Shown: positions 9,094 to 17,285, counted from the stretch's first letter. The stretch: DNA of 32,346 bases from DAOSEK01 sp035363095 (GCA_035363095.1 DAOSEK010000011.1:1-32346), one strand, 5' to 3'. The notes: generated by a model from the letters alone, not told the origin. Program-made: numbers and translations.

Positions 9094-10809
9094 CTATTTA
9101 GTAACGTTTAAGTATTTGCGTTGATAGTATTTTGATATTATTAGACCAACATCGTTTATATCTGAGACCTTTCTCGCAACCATCCATTTTAATATCTCAA
9201 TTTTTTCTTGAATATCTGCTTTTATTTGTTGTGAACTTAATCCTGTATATAGATTTAAGGTGCTTAAAAGCCTTTTTGGTTCGCTTACCTTAATCATTTT
9301 ATCATTGTTTACATCATGTTGGTATATAACGTTTGCATCACCATTTTCAGATACTTCTGCGATCTGGAGTGTTCTTCTAAGTCCGCTTCTTCTGTTTCGA
9401 TATTGAACACATATCAAAGACACTGCTGATATCATCATTTTTGGGATATCAATAGGTGGGTGGGTGAGTCTACTCACTGTCTCTTCTGCGTTGTTTGCGT
9501 GAATTGTTGCATATACTGAATGTCCTGTATGCATGGCTTCAAATAAAACCTCTGCTTCTTTTTTTCTTCTAATCTCTCCTACTAAAATCCTATCAGGCCT
9601 CATTCTCAAAGAGTTTACTACTAAATCAAGCATTGTTATTTCGCCCTTTCCTTCAGGGTTTGCAAGTCTTGTTTCCATTGGCACCCAATGAATATTTTTT
9701 GGCAGTGTTATTTCCCTTGTGTCCTCAATAGAGATTATTCTTTGATTTGGTGGAAAGAAGTTTGAGATTACATTAAGCATAGATGTTTTTCCGGATCCAG
9801 TTCCACCCGCTACAAGTATTGATAACTCGTTTTCTATTGCAAGCCAAAGCACAGCTGCGGTTTCAAATTCTATTGTTTTTGCATTTATAAAATCAGTAAT
9901 TGTCCAAGGTTTTTCTGAGAATTTTCTTATTGTTATTGTATTTCCTAAAGAGGTTATTGGAAAAAGTGTTGCATTTACTCTGTCTCCAGTTAGAAGATGC
10001 GCATCCATTAATGGCTCAAGTACTGTTATCTCTTTTCCAATTTCTCTTCCAATCATAGTTGAATAGTGTCTTATCCTATCTTCAGTTGGTACATATACAT
10101 TTGTTTTAAGCCATTTATGTTTTCTATGATAAACCCATACTGCTTCTTTTGAATTGTTAACTGTTATTTCTTCAAGGTTTGGGTCTTTTAATAAGAGGTC
10201 TATTTTTCCTAAACCAACATTTTCTTGGATTAAGTGGTTTATTAAAACACTGCAGGTTTTATCATCGATATGTGGAAAATATTTTTTAATTAAAAGAGAA
10301 ATTTCGTCTGAAAACTGTCTTTTTATATCATCAAAATCTGCTGATTTTGAGAGATCAATTTTTCCTATTTGAATTTTTCTTATAAATTCATCTTTGATTT
10401 TTTCTAAAACTACTTTTGTTATTTCCCCAATGTTTGAGATTGCAAGATTGTATTCTGGAACAAAATCTCCTTCTTTAAAACCTATCGTGATATTTACAAT
10501 TAGATCATTTGCGTTTAGCGTGTATTTATCAATTTGTCTGAATTTGGTTTTTTGCTGGGTTTCTTGAGTGTTTTTGTTTTCTTGAGGGAGTTGGATGTTT
10601 TTAGAAACATTTGTATTTATAGTTGTAGGGTTAATATTACTTGTTGTAGGATTTCTTGCTGTAGGGTTTTGAATAGTAGACATGGGAGAATTAAGATTTT
10701 GAGAATTCTTGTTTTCTAAAGTTTTTTGAACAGAAACGTTTCCTGTTTTAACAGGCTCTGGAGTTTTAGAAACCAACTTTTCTGGATTGCTTTTGATTGG
10801 GTTTTCCAT
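9094..10809 (-). CDS. TadA/GspE/VirB11-type secretion ATPase
   Basis: Hexameric ATPase that powers assembly of a type IV pilus-like or Tad-like structure from the cytoplasmic face of the membrane. It has 571 residues. The first 90 or so are a Pro/Asn/Thr/Gln-rich disordered tail. An N-terminal domain with GIGKIDLLLKDPNLEEITVN-like sequence follows. The ATPase domain has Walker A (AGGTGSGKTS), an Asp box (SIEDTREI), Walker B (RPDRILVGEIR) and the His box (HTGHSVYATIHANN). Start is ATG 10809, with a TATA-like box at 10850-10858. It sits between the winged-helix coiled-coil gene and the TadC pair, all on one strand. No prepilin peptidase is visible in the window. Confidence 0.93.
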   Translation of the reverse strand: MENPIKSNPEKLVSKTPEPVKTGNVSVQKTLENKNSQNLNSPMSTIQNPTARNPTTSNINPTTINTNVSKNIQLPQENKNTQETQQKTKFRQIDKYTLNANDLIVNITIGFKEGDFVPEYNLAISNIGEITKVVLEKIKDEFIRKIQIGKIDLSKSADFDDIKRQFSDEISLLIKKYFPHIDDKTCSVLINHLIQENVGLGKIDLLLKDPNLEEITVNNSKEAVWVYHRKHKWLKTNVYVPTEDRIRHYSTMIGREIGKEITVLEPLMDAHLLTGDRVNATLFPITSLGNTITIRKFSEKPWTITDFINAKTIEFETAAVLWLAIENELSILVAGGTGSGKTSMLNVISNFFPPNQRIISIEDTREITLPKNIHWVPMETRLANPEGKGEITMLDLVVNSLRMRPDRILVGEIRRKKEAEVLFEAMHTGHSVYATIHANNAEETVSRLTHPPIDIPKMMISAVSLICVQYRNRRSGLRRTLQIAEVSENGDANVIYQHDVNNDKMIKVSEPKRLLSTLNLYTGLSSQQIKADIQEKIEILKWMVARKVSDINDVGLIISKYYQRKYLNVTK

Positions 10810-10849
10810 TTTTAATCATCTTTTTTGTTTTTTTTAATGCAGACACCAC

Positions 10850-10858
10850 TTATATATG
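10850..10858 (-). promoter_or_regulatory. TATA-like box before the TadA-type ATPase gene
   Basis: CATATATAA on the minus strand lies about 41 bp before ATG 10809, in the 55-bp gap after the preceding gene. It fits an archaeal TATA element with a short leader. Confidence 0.45.
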
Positions 10859-10864
10859 TTAAAC

Positions 10865-12643
10865 CTAGGATTTGGGCAATAGAAAGAGCGATGAAAATTC
10901 AGACTCTTTCATGCTATCGTATTTTTGCCTTATACCATCATAAAGATTTAAAAGCTCAAGCCTTAGGATTGTTTTGCGCTCCAAAAAACCACCCGGCAAA
11001 CGCTCATATTCCTCAATCACCTCTTGATATATCTTTTGAGCAGACTTTAAATCTCCACTTTGTACAAGCTCATTAGCCTTTGCTATCTGTTGTGATATGT
11101 TATCAAATTCCTTGTTGAAGGAATCTATCTTTTTTTTGACGACTATTGCGTTTATTTCTGAATACAAATCTAAGAGCTTCTCTTGAATTGGGATTTTCTC
11201 CTTTATAAATCCTTCGGGTAATTCTTTAAAACGAGAAGATGCAGAGACATAGCCTTTTACTGCAACATCGGTTTCTCCTACTGTTAATGCCTTTTGAATA
11301 AGAGCAATTTGTTTTGATATTTCCTCAAGTCCAACGAATAATTTTCCTTTGTTTTTTTCTTCTAAAGTGTTCTCAATCTTTATTGATGCCTTTTGGATGT
11401 CCTCTATAAAATCTTTTTTCTCATTTATGAATTCATCTGAAAGAGAATCTATGATTTTCTTACCTAAAGTTATACATTCTTTTGCTTCAGAGATTTTTTC
11501 TTGTAACAAAAACTGGTCAATCTTGTTCATAATAACACTAAATTGTTTTGTTGTTTCTTCTAGTTTTTTTAATGAGATCTCCGCTTTGACTCTAAGAAGC
11601 CTTTTTTTTATTGTTAAGAGTTTTTCCTGAAGCTCTGCTTTTTTTTCGATAAATCCTGAAGGCAATTCGTTAAATGTCTCACTTGCTTTTCTTAAGAATT
11701 TTTCTGCTTCAGATGTTTTGCCTCTTTGGGCAAAACTTTTTGATTGGGATAAGGTAATCATTATTTCTTTTTCTTTTAAGGTAAATTCTTTTAAGGCTCT
11801 TTCTTTTACATTTTCAACCATGGTTCTATCCAGATTCAAAATATTATCTACCACTTCCACTTTGTTTTTTATATACATTTCAGGAAGCTTTTGTTTAAGT
11901 CTTGCTACCTCTGCAAATATTTTCTTAGCTCCTTGGAAATCTCCTTTTTCTGAGAGTTCATTTGCTAGATTTAAAAGTTCTACTATCTTCTTAAATCCGT
12001 CACTTTGCATGTTTGTTTGATTTATTCCATAATCACTTGCAGACCTTGAGATGTATGGATTGCTTTTTGATTTTTGCTCTTTTATATCATCTTCTGCTTT
12101 TGCTATATGGTCAAATATTTCTTCTTCGGTTAAGGCGCTTATTTCATCAAGTTCAGAGATTATATCTTCAATAGCTTCAGAAATCTCTTGTTTTGAAGCG
12201 TTAGTGTCATTTAAAGTTTGAAGCGATTGCCTTATTTCTTCAATCTTGCCAAGTATATTTGAATAACTGCTAGTATCTTGGGTTTTTTTAGAAATCTTAT
12301 TTATCTCATCTAGTTTTTCAGGTATTGTATCTACTCCTGATTTTGAGTTTAACGCCCTTTTTATTTCTGTTACTATATCTTTTATTGATTTTTGAGTGCT
12401 AAACTTTTGTAATTGAAATGTATCATTATCGGATTTGGGAAGTTTGTATTTTATAATTGGAGTAGACATGCCATAATTGATTGTTACAAAGCCTTCTTCT
12501 TCTAGGAAAAGAGACCATTGTTCAACTATCTTTGAGTCCACTCTTAGAATCTTTGCAGCATCAGGGATTGATATCTGCTTTTTATGTCTAATCAACTCAA
12601 AAAGAGCATCTACTGCAGTCGTTACCCTCTCTTGCTCTGCCAT
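10865..12643 (-). CDS. Winged-helix protein with five 74-residue TPR-like coiled-coil repeats, secretion-cluster neighbour
   Basis: Not a named family that I recognise. It has 592 residues from ATG 12643. Residues 8-70 look like a winged helix-turn-helix (SIPDAAKILRVDSKIVEQWS, then EEEGFVTINYG). Residues 85-190 are acidic coiled coil. From about 220 to 570 there are five helical repeats, each with a motif like LPxGFIExKxxLQEKLL. The LP/LS dipeptides fall at 253, 327, 401, 475 and 549, exactly 74 apart. There is no signal peptide or membrane segment. It is the first gene upstream of the TadA-type ATPase (55 bp), so it may act as a cytoplasmic adaptor or regulator of the pilus system. That role is inference. 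Confidence 0.8.
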   Translation of the reverse strand: MAEQERVTTAVDALFELIRHKKQISIPDAAKILRVDSKIVEQWSLFLEEEGFVTINYGMSTPIIKYKLPKSDNDTFQLQKFSTQKSIKDIVTEIKRALNSKSGVDTIPEKLDEINKISKKTQDTSSYSNILGKIEEIRQSLQTLNDTNASKQEISEAIEDIISELDEISALTEEEIFDHIAKAEDDIKEQKSKSNPYISRSASDYGINQTNMQSDGFKKIVELLNLANELSEKGDFQGAKKIFAEVARLKQKLPEMYIKNKVEVVDNILNLDRTMVENVKERALKEFTLKEKEIMITLSQSKSFAQRGKTSEAEKFLRKASETFNELPSGFIEKKAELQEKLLTIKKRLLRVKAEISLKKLEETTKQFSVIMNKIDQFLLQEKISEAKECITLGKKIIDSLSDEFINEKKDFIEDIQKASIKIENTLEEKNKGKLFVGLEEISKQIALIQKALTVGETDVAVKGYVSASSRFKELPEGFIKEKIPIQEKLLDLYSEINAIVVKKKIDSFNKEFDNISQQIAKANELVQSGDLKSAQKIYQEVIEEYERLPGGFLERKTILRLELLNLYDGIRQKYDSMKESEFSSLFLLPKS

Positions 12644-13274
12644 TTTTTATCCTTTGAATTTAAATGTTTCAAATAGTGAATTTTTTAATGAATTTTTGAA
12701 CACTTTTAAAAGTTAAAGTCTAATTGAAAACATTTTTAGTGAAAATGTTTTTTACGAGTTTAAAATCCTATGAATTTTGTTATGAATTTTGTTATTTGTG
12801 TGATTACAACTTGGCGAAATACTAATTTGACTAAAAAAATATAATTTAAAAAAATACAAGCCTAAGTACTAGTTACAAGTAACCCTTGGTTTTACTAACA
12901 TAAAAGAGAGTTATAAATGTTTATAACTACTATTGAATGGCGTTATTGAATGGCAGTCATTTGGGATTTAGGGATTTGTTTTTGTGAGTTGTTTTAGGGA
13001 TTTGTTTAATACGACTAAAGCACAATTAAAGTTTGTGTAAAGCTATTTGTTTGATGTTTTTTAATAATTTTATAGTATATTTGTTGTGCTTATTTTATTG
13101 TTTTTATTCTATTTTTCTGATTTTATTTTTATTGTGATGCTAGAATTAAGGATTAGTTTTAAACAGATTCGGGCAAAAATATTTAAATTTGTATAGATAA
13201 ATCTTTTTTGAATCAGTAAAGGAATTGTTTTTAGGATAACATTAGGGTTTAAAAAATAATTGTGTTTGATTAAA
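12644..13274. other. Gene-free 630-bp divergent region
   Basis: This AT-rich stretch separates the minus-strand secretion cluster from the plus-strand Taw3 gene and must hold promoters for both. I see a perfect 10-bp inverted repeat at 12727-12751, a short duplication of ATTGAATGGC near 12931-12954, and a TATTTAAAT box at about 13177. I find no RNA gene or convincing small coding frame. Confidence 0.5.
12727..12751. repeat. Perfect 10-bp inverted repeat
   Basis: AAAACATTTT and AAAATGTTTT are separated by five bases (TAGTG), about 85 bp upstream of the winged-helix coiled-coil gene. It could be an operator or a simple AT-rich hairpin. It is noted because the divergent neighbour encodes a winged-helix domain. 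Confidence 0.5.
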
Positions 13275-13937
13275 ATGGAGATTTTTAAAAGAGAAGATTT
13301 GGCTACAAATTCTGTTTTAAAAAATAGAAAAGATCTTAGTAAAAGCAATAAAAATGATGGATTTATTGCGTTGAAGCAATCTACAATTGATAAGATAAAA
13401 CATGATAAATCTAATAAAGGTACTATTGATGAGCCAATAAGAGAGCTTGTAGAAACTATTAACTCATTGAGAGATTATTTCACTACAAGTTCTTGTTCTG
13501 GAAGAATTTGCATTAATAAGGAATTTAAGGATTTGAAAAAAACTAAGGACGTGTGGGTATTCAAATCTCATGACCCTGTGGATACAAAAGAGATATTAGA
13601 TGTTAAATTGCCTAATGAGAACACATCAATCAGGTTTGAGACTATGATTATTCATGTGGTCGCAAGAGATATTTTTTGTGCTTGCAGGTTCTTGGATTTA
13701 GTAAGGAAAACAGGTTTTAAGAAAAGCGGGATTTTTTCTGTTAAAACAAATAAGGTTATGATAGAATGCTCTTCAACTGAGAATATGCATGCTCCTTTTT
13801 CATTAGGTAATCATATGTTAATGGATAAAATCTATTTAGAAAAGTTTGTTGCAGAATCAAATTTTAAGCTTAGAAGAGCGCACATGAGAATTAAGAGGCT
13901 TAATGAGGCATTAAAAAAAGAGTTTGTTTGTAACTAG
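13275..13937 (+). CDS. taw3: tRNA wybutosine-synthesis methyltransferase, TYW3/Taw3 family
   Basis: Taw3 is the SAM-dependent N4-methyltransferase of the wyosine pathway, acting on the hypermodified G37 of tRNA-Phe. The 220-residue product shows the family hallmarks: DKSNKGTIDEPIRELVE, then the conserved FTTSSCSGRI, VWVFKSHD, HVVARDIFCACRFLDLVRKT and SGIFS. The C-terminal helical end has RRAHMRIKRLNEALKK. I use ATG 13275; an in-frame TTG at 13260 would add five residues without support. The next gene encodes Bud32 on the same strand, about 155 bp on, so position 37 tRNA modification genes are neighbours. No other wyosine gene is in the window. Confidence 0.9.
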   Translation: MEIFKREDLATNSVLKNRKDLSKSNKNDGFIALKQSTIDKIKHDKSNKGTIDEPIRELVETINSLRDYFTTSSCSGRICINKEFKDLKKTKDVWVFKSHDPVDTKEILDVKLPNENTSIRFETMIIHVVARDIFCACRFLDLVRKTGFKKSGIFSVKTNKVMIECSSTENMHAPFSLGNHMLMDKIYLEKFVAESNFKLRRAHMRIKRLNEALKKEFVCN

Positions 13938-14092
13938 TTTAATAAATATGTTATGCATACTTAAGTTATTTGGATACTTATGTATTGTTGTTATGGCAAT
14001 TTTTTATACATTAATTTTTTATAAACAATAGTGATATGGTTGATATCTAAGGTTAATATAGTAGATTAAAACATTTTGGATAAGTGACTTTG

Positions 14093-14695
14093 ATGAAACA
14101 AGAATTGATAGCAAATGGGGCAGAGGGTTTAATTTATCTTGCTAATGATAAAAACTATGTTAAAAAGGTTAGAGTTTCTAAGGATTACAGGATAAAAGAG
14201 ATTGATATAGATTTAAGAAAAAGGAGAACAAGACAGGAAGCAAGGATACTAAAGAAATTAGAGAATATTAATTTTCCCAGTCCAAAGGTATTTGAAATTG
14301 ATGAGGATAATTTTACGTTGTGTATTGAGTATATTCAAGGCAATAAGGTTAGGGATATAATCAATAAGAAAAACTGCAAGTTAATTGCAAAGGAACTTTC
14401 AAGGTTAATTGTCAGGCTTCATAAACTAAATATTGTTCACCATGATTTAACTACCTCAAATATGATTGTTTTTGAAGAGAAACTCTTTTTAATAGATTTT
14501 GGTCTTTCTTTTGTATCTAAAAAGGTTGAAGATAAGGCTGTTGATATCCATCTTCTTAAAAGAGCAATTGAATCTAAACACCCCCATCTTTTTGAAGAGT
14601 TTATGAAGGAATTCGCTGATTGTTATCAAAGTTTGGGGGATAAAGATATTCTTAAAAGAGTAGATGTAGTTGATTTGAGAGGAAGGTATAAGTAA
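14093..14695 (+). CDS. bud32: Bud32 kinase/ATPase of the KEOPS complex
   Basis: Small atypical protein kinase that works with Kae1 in KEOPS to make t6A at position 37 of ANN-decoding tRNAs. The 200-residue product begins LIANGAEGLIYL, a shortened glycine-poor loop typical of the family. It has RTRQEARILKKL (conserved Glu), the catalytic HHDLTTSNMI, DFGLSF for metal binding, and ends DLRGRYK like other Bud32 proteins. I prefer ATG 14093; an in-frame GTG at 14084 would add three residues. Kae1 is not fused here and is not in the window. This is a stand-alone gene between Taw3 and a repeat-filled gap. Confidence 0.95.
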   Translation: MKQELIANGAEGLIYLANDKNYVKKVRVSKDYRIKEIDIDLRKRRTRQEARILKKLENINFPSPKVFEIDEDNFTLCIEYIQGNKVRDIINKKNCKLIAKELSRLIVRLHKLNIVHHDLTTSNMIVFEEKLFLIDFGLSFVSKKVEDKAVDIHLLKRAIESKHPHLFEEFMKEFADCYQSLGDKDILKRVDVVDLRGRYK

Positions 14696-14794
14696 TCTTA
14701 ATTATTTTTTTTAATTAATTTTTTTATGAAACTTTATTTTTTGGAAAGGGGCAAGTTTAGATAAGCAAAATAGGTTTTTAGGTTATTGGTTAAA

Positions 14795-15055
14795 AATGAA
14801 AAACCTCGGAATAAATGCCGAGATATCTCGTGAATAGTCGAGGTTAATCCTTGCATGAATCAGTCTATTCTTAATTTGGCTTGAAAAATCAACAACCTCA
14901 CCGTAAAGGGCGAGGTAAGTTGGTAATATAAAAGCATGCGCTACATTCTAGCGAGGTTGTTGATTAAAAAAAGAGTAAGGAGTCCTCGTGTTGAAACACG
15001 AGGTATGCTTTTCTATTGACTAAAGCATGCGAATGAACGAGGATTTCATGAAATC
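14795..15055 (-). repeat. Dispersed hairpin repeat locus 4 (A-D nested inside an inverted B-C)
   Basis: An inverted module C (from AATGAAAAACCTCGG) and the inverted right half of B end at TTTGGCTTGAAA (14886). Module A (14887-14965) and module D (14966 to about 15018) follow in the forward direction. Then the inverted left half of B appears (AAAGCATGCGAATGAACGAG, then GATTTCATGAAATC). Read in reverse, the B-C unit of locus 1 is split within the loop of its ACTTTGG...CCAAAGT hairpin. D here is perfect: CCTCGTGTTGAAACACGAGG. Confidence 0.85.
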
Positions 15056-15204
15056 AAACCCAAACAAAGAAAAAAGTTTAAATTGTTAAATCATAAAACA
15101 TGCCTTTAATTTCTCAAGCATGATTTGGATTTCCTAAAGCTAAAGCCCAAGTATCATTTAATTGCAATGAAGTGGTTTTGATTAAAGCGGTTTTTAATGA
15201 TTTA

Positions 15205-15339
15205 TTATAATAAAGGTATGTTTACTAGTCCGCCTTTTACTAGGAAATGTATTATAAGCCCGAGTAAAAGTCCTATGATAAAACCTTTAAACCAGACAAC
15301 CGGATGACTTCCTGTTCTATCGCCAAAAAAATTTGCCAT
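15205..15339 (-). CDS. 44-residue single-pass membrane micro-protein
   Basis: A short frame from ATG 15339 to TAA. It has a GGTGAT ribosome binding site five bases before the start, which matches the archaeal anti-SD. The product begins MANFFGDRTGSHPVVWFKGF, followed by one hydrophobic helix (residues about 20-35, IIGLLLGLIIHFLV) and a short tail KGGLVNIPLL. I do not recognise a named family. It stands alone between two repeat regions. The ribosome binding site, the clean membrane helix and the isolated position support it as a real gene. Its role is unknown. Confidence 0.65.
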   Translation of the reverse strand: MANFFGDRTGSHPVVWFKGFIIGLLLGLIIHFLVKGGLVNIPLL

Positions 15340-15567
15340 ATTACATCACCATATTTTAAGTTTTTTAAAAAGATTCTTTTCTTCGATTCTCTTCTTCAAT
15401 AAATTTCTAATTTTTTAAAAATTGGGTTTATAAAAACATTGTGTAGATAAAAATATCGATAAGGGTCTAAATTCATCCACTACAAGCCTTTATAGTTAGT
15501 CTATTTGATTTGTTCTTTAAATACTTTTCCCAAATATTTTCTCATTTGGTTAAACAAGCTTCGGGTT
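15340..15567. other. AT-rich spacer before the N gap
   Basis: The region from here to the L21e gene (15994) has no supported gene. Before the gap I see only AT-rich sequence, with TATA-like boxes near 15427 (minus) and 15514 (plus). The gap is 15568-15667 and a tandem repeat follows it. Confidence 0.5.
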
Positions 15568-15667
15568 NNNNNNNNNNNNNNNNNNNNNNNNNNNNNNNNN
15601 NNNNNNNNNNNNNNNNNNNNNNNNNNNNNNNNNNNNNNNNNNNNNNNNNNNNNNNNNNNNNNNNNNN

Positions 15668-15766
15668 GCTGGCTTTGGATTAATAGGTTTAGATTGCTGG
15701 CTTTGGATTAATAGGTTTAGATTGCTGGCTTTGGATTAATAGGTTTAGATGCTGGCTTTGGCTTAC
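15668..15766 (+). repeat. 28-bp tandem repeat bordering an assembly gap
   Basis: GCTGGCTTTGGATTAATAGG plus TTTAGATT is repeated starting at 15668, 15696 and 15724, with a degenerate fourth copy at 15751. The unit length is not a multiple of three and every frame meets a stop within 84 bp, so it is not coding. There are no unique spacers, so it is not CRISPR. The 100-N gap immediately to its left probably hides further copies. Confidence 0.85.
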
Positions 15767-15952
15767 TAAGGCAAGTGAGAAAACAATAGATTCGGAACTA
15801 TTAAAAGATAAAAGAATTTTATATACTAAATAAACACTAAATAACTTGCTAACAACAACGCTAAAGTGTAAATTCTCTAGCTGAAATTATCGTGAATGTA
15901 GTGATTGAGTTTACGTATTGATTGTATTTCTACAAAAACATAGAATCATAAG

Positions 15953-15963
15953 TTTTATAAATA
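15953..15963 (+). promoter_or_regulatory. TATA box of the L21e-rpo4-DUF655 operon
   Basis: TTTTATAAATA lies about 35 bp before ATG 15994, which is appropriate spacing for an archaeal TATA element with a short leader. Confidence 0.6.
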
Positions 15964-15993
15964 AATCGTGTTTTCCGATGAGTTGGGATAGTT

Positions 15994-16293
15994 ATGGCAC
16001 AACGAAAAGGGACTATTAGAAGAAAAACAAGAAAATTATTTTCAAAGAATTTTAAGGATAAGGGAAAGGTTAGTATTAGTGAGTATTTTAAGATTTTGAA
16101 TGTTGGGGATATCGTAGCTATTTTAAGAGAACCAGCAATTAGAAATTCTCAATACCATTCACGATTTTATGGCGCTACCGGCAAGATAACTTGTAAGAGA
16201 GGACGCTGTTATGTGGTTTCCTTTAAGGATAGGGCTAAGGAAAAAAGTTTGATTGTGCATCCTATCCATTTGAAACTTTTGAAAAGTAAATAG
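15994..16293 (+). CDS. rpl21e: 50S ribosomal protein L21e
   Basis: Large-subunit ribosomal protein found in archaea and eukaryotes. The 99-residue product has the family's usual length, a basic N-terminus (QRKGTIRRKTRKLFSKNFKD) and the SH3-like core NVGDIVAILREP, HSRFYGATGKI and KRGRCYVVSFKD, ending in IVHPIHLKLLKSK. The stop codon overlaps the ribosome binding site of the next gene. It is the first gene of a conserved archaeal cluster with Rpo4 and a DUF655 protein. Confidence 0.96.
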   Translation: MAQRKGTIRRKTRKLFSKNFKDKGKVSISEYFKILNVGDIVAILREPAIRNSQYHSRFYGATGKITCKRGRCYVVSFKDRAKEKSLIVHPIHLKLLKSK

Positions 16294-16303
16294 GTGATTA
16301 AAT

Positions 16304-16639
16304 ATGTCAAATCCTGAGATTGTATCCGATGTTCCAATTTGCGAGTTTGAACTTAAAAAAGAGCTTGAATCTAATCTTCAGAGGGATAAGGAACTAAATT
16401 TTAGGGCAGGAAAGACAGTAGAATATTTAAATGATATAGTCAAGGTTAATTTTTCTAAAGGTAAGGATATTAAGAAAGCAATTGAAAGCTTGAATATTCC
16501 AAGGATGAAACCTGATGCTGTTGTAAAGATTGTGGATATTATGCCCACAAATGAAGAAGATTTAAAGATGGTTTTGCAAAGTTATTCAATAACTGTGTCT
16601 CAAGCCAATGTTAAGGCTATTTTAGATGCTATTAAGTGA
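16304..16639 (+). CDS. rpo4: DNA-directed RNA polymerase subunit Rpo4 (RpoF, Rpb4 homologue)
   Basis: Forms the stalk of archaeal RNA polymerase with Rpo7. The 111-residue product has the HRDC-like Rpb4 fold sequence: RAGKTVEYLNDIVKVNFSKG, MKPDAVVKIVDIMPTNEEDL and a C-terminal VKAILDAIK. The GGTGAT ribosome binding site at 16293-16298 overlaps the L21e stop, so the two genes are tightly coupled. The size and the gene order with L21e and DUF655 are typical of archaea. Confidence 0.94.
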   Translation: MSNPEIVSDVPICEFELKKELESNLQRDKELNFRAGKTVEYLNDIVKVNFSKGKDIKKAIESLNIPRMKPDAVVKIVDIMPTNEEDLKMVLQSYSITVSQANVKAILDAIK

Positions 16640-16697
16640 ATAACCAAAATCTATTTAAACTAGCAACACGATTTCGTATTTCTATAGGGGATTAAGA

Positions 16698-17285
16698 ATG
16701 GAAATTCCTAGTGTGGAACATAAGAGAATTGAGGATAGAGAAGATAGTGCAATCGTTTTAGATTTCTTGCCAAATGGCTATGCGTTTGATAATACCCCGG
16801 CTCATAAGAAAATACCTATTGCTCAGGCTATTGGAAAGAAGATGCTTACACTCTTGGAGTTAACTCCAAAGGAATCTATATTTTTACAACCTCACGAAGA
16901 GGTATATATTGGAGAAATGAAGAGAGATAAGATACATCACATTGTTGGAAAACTAAATTTTGAAAAGCTTACTCCTACTGCTAAGAATGAACTTAGATTT
17001 GTAATTGATGAGATAATTGAATCAAATGAAAAGAGATATTTGAATTTTTTTAATAAAGCTATTCCTTTATCAACAAGGATGCATTCACTTGAACTTTTAC
17101 CAGGGATGGGAAAGAAAAGAATGTGGGAGCTTTTAGAGGAAAGAGAGGATAAGGAATTCGAATCTCTTCAAGAGATAAATAAAAGAGTAAAGCTTTTACC
17201 TGATGTTAAAGAGATGATTAGAAAAAGGATTCTTTTAGAGCTTGAGTGTGAACAAAAGCACTATTTGTTTGTCAAGAGAAATTAG
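16698..17285 (+). CDS. DUF655 family predicted nucleic-acid-binding protein
   Basis: Conserved archaeal protein of unknown exact role, predicted to bind RNA or DNA. The 195-residue product has an OB-like N-terminal part (AIVLDFLPNGYAFD and ESIFLQPHEEVYIGEMKRDK). A helix-hairpin-helix segment follows (LELLPGMGKKRMWELLEERE), then a basic C-terminus. It follows rpo4 by about 58 bp, the common archaeal order. In many archaea the next gene is the rRNA dimethyladenosine transferase KsgA. Here a hairpin repeat follows instead. Confidence 0.9.
   Translation: MEIPSVEHKRIEDREDSAIVLDFLPNGYAFDNTPAHKKIPIAQAIGKKMLTLLELTPKESIFLQPHEEVYIGEMKRDKIHHIVGKLNFEKLTPTAKNELRFVIDEIIESNEKRYLNFFNKAIPLSTRMHSLELLPGMGKKRMWELLEEREDKEFESLQEINKRVKLLPDVKEMIRKRILLELECEQKHYLFVKRN

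Noticed and set aside
13109..13348. Minus-strand frame overlapping the Taw3 start
   Set aside because: It overlaps a firm coding gene, and its sequence is only the low-complexity hydrophobic translation of AT-rich DNA.
15505..15711. Open frame spanning the second N gap
   Set aside because: Half of it is undefined bases and the rest is the 28-bp repeat, which has stops in all frames within 84 bp.
15668..15766. CRISPR array
   Set aside because: Units are directly adjacent with no spacers, and no cas genes are present.
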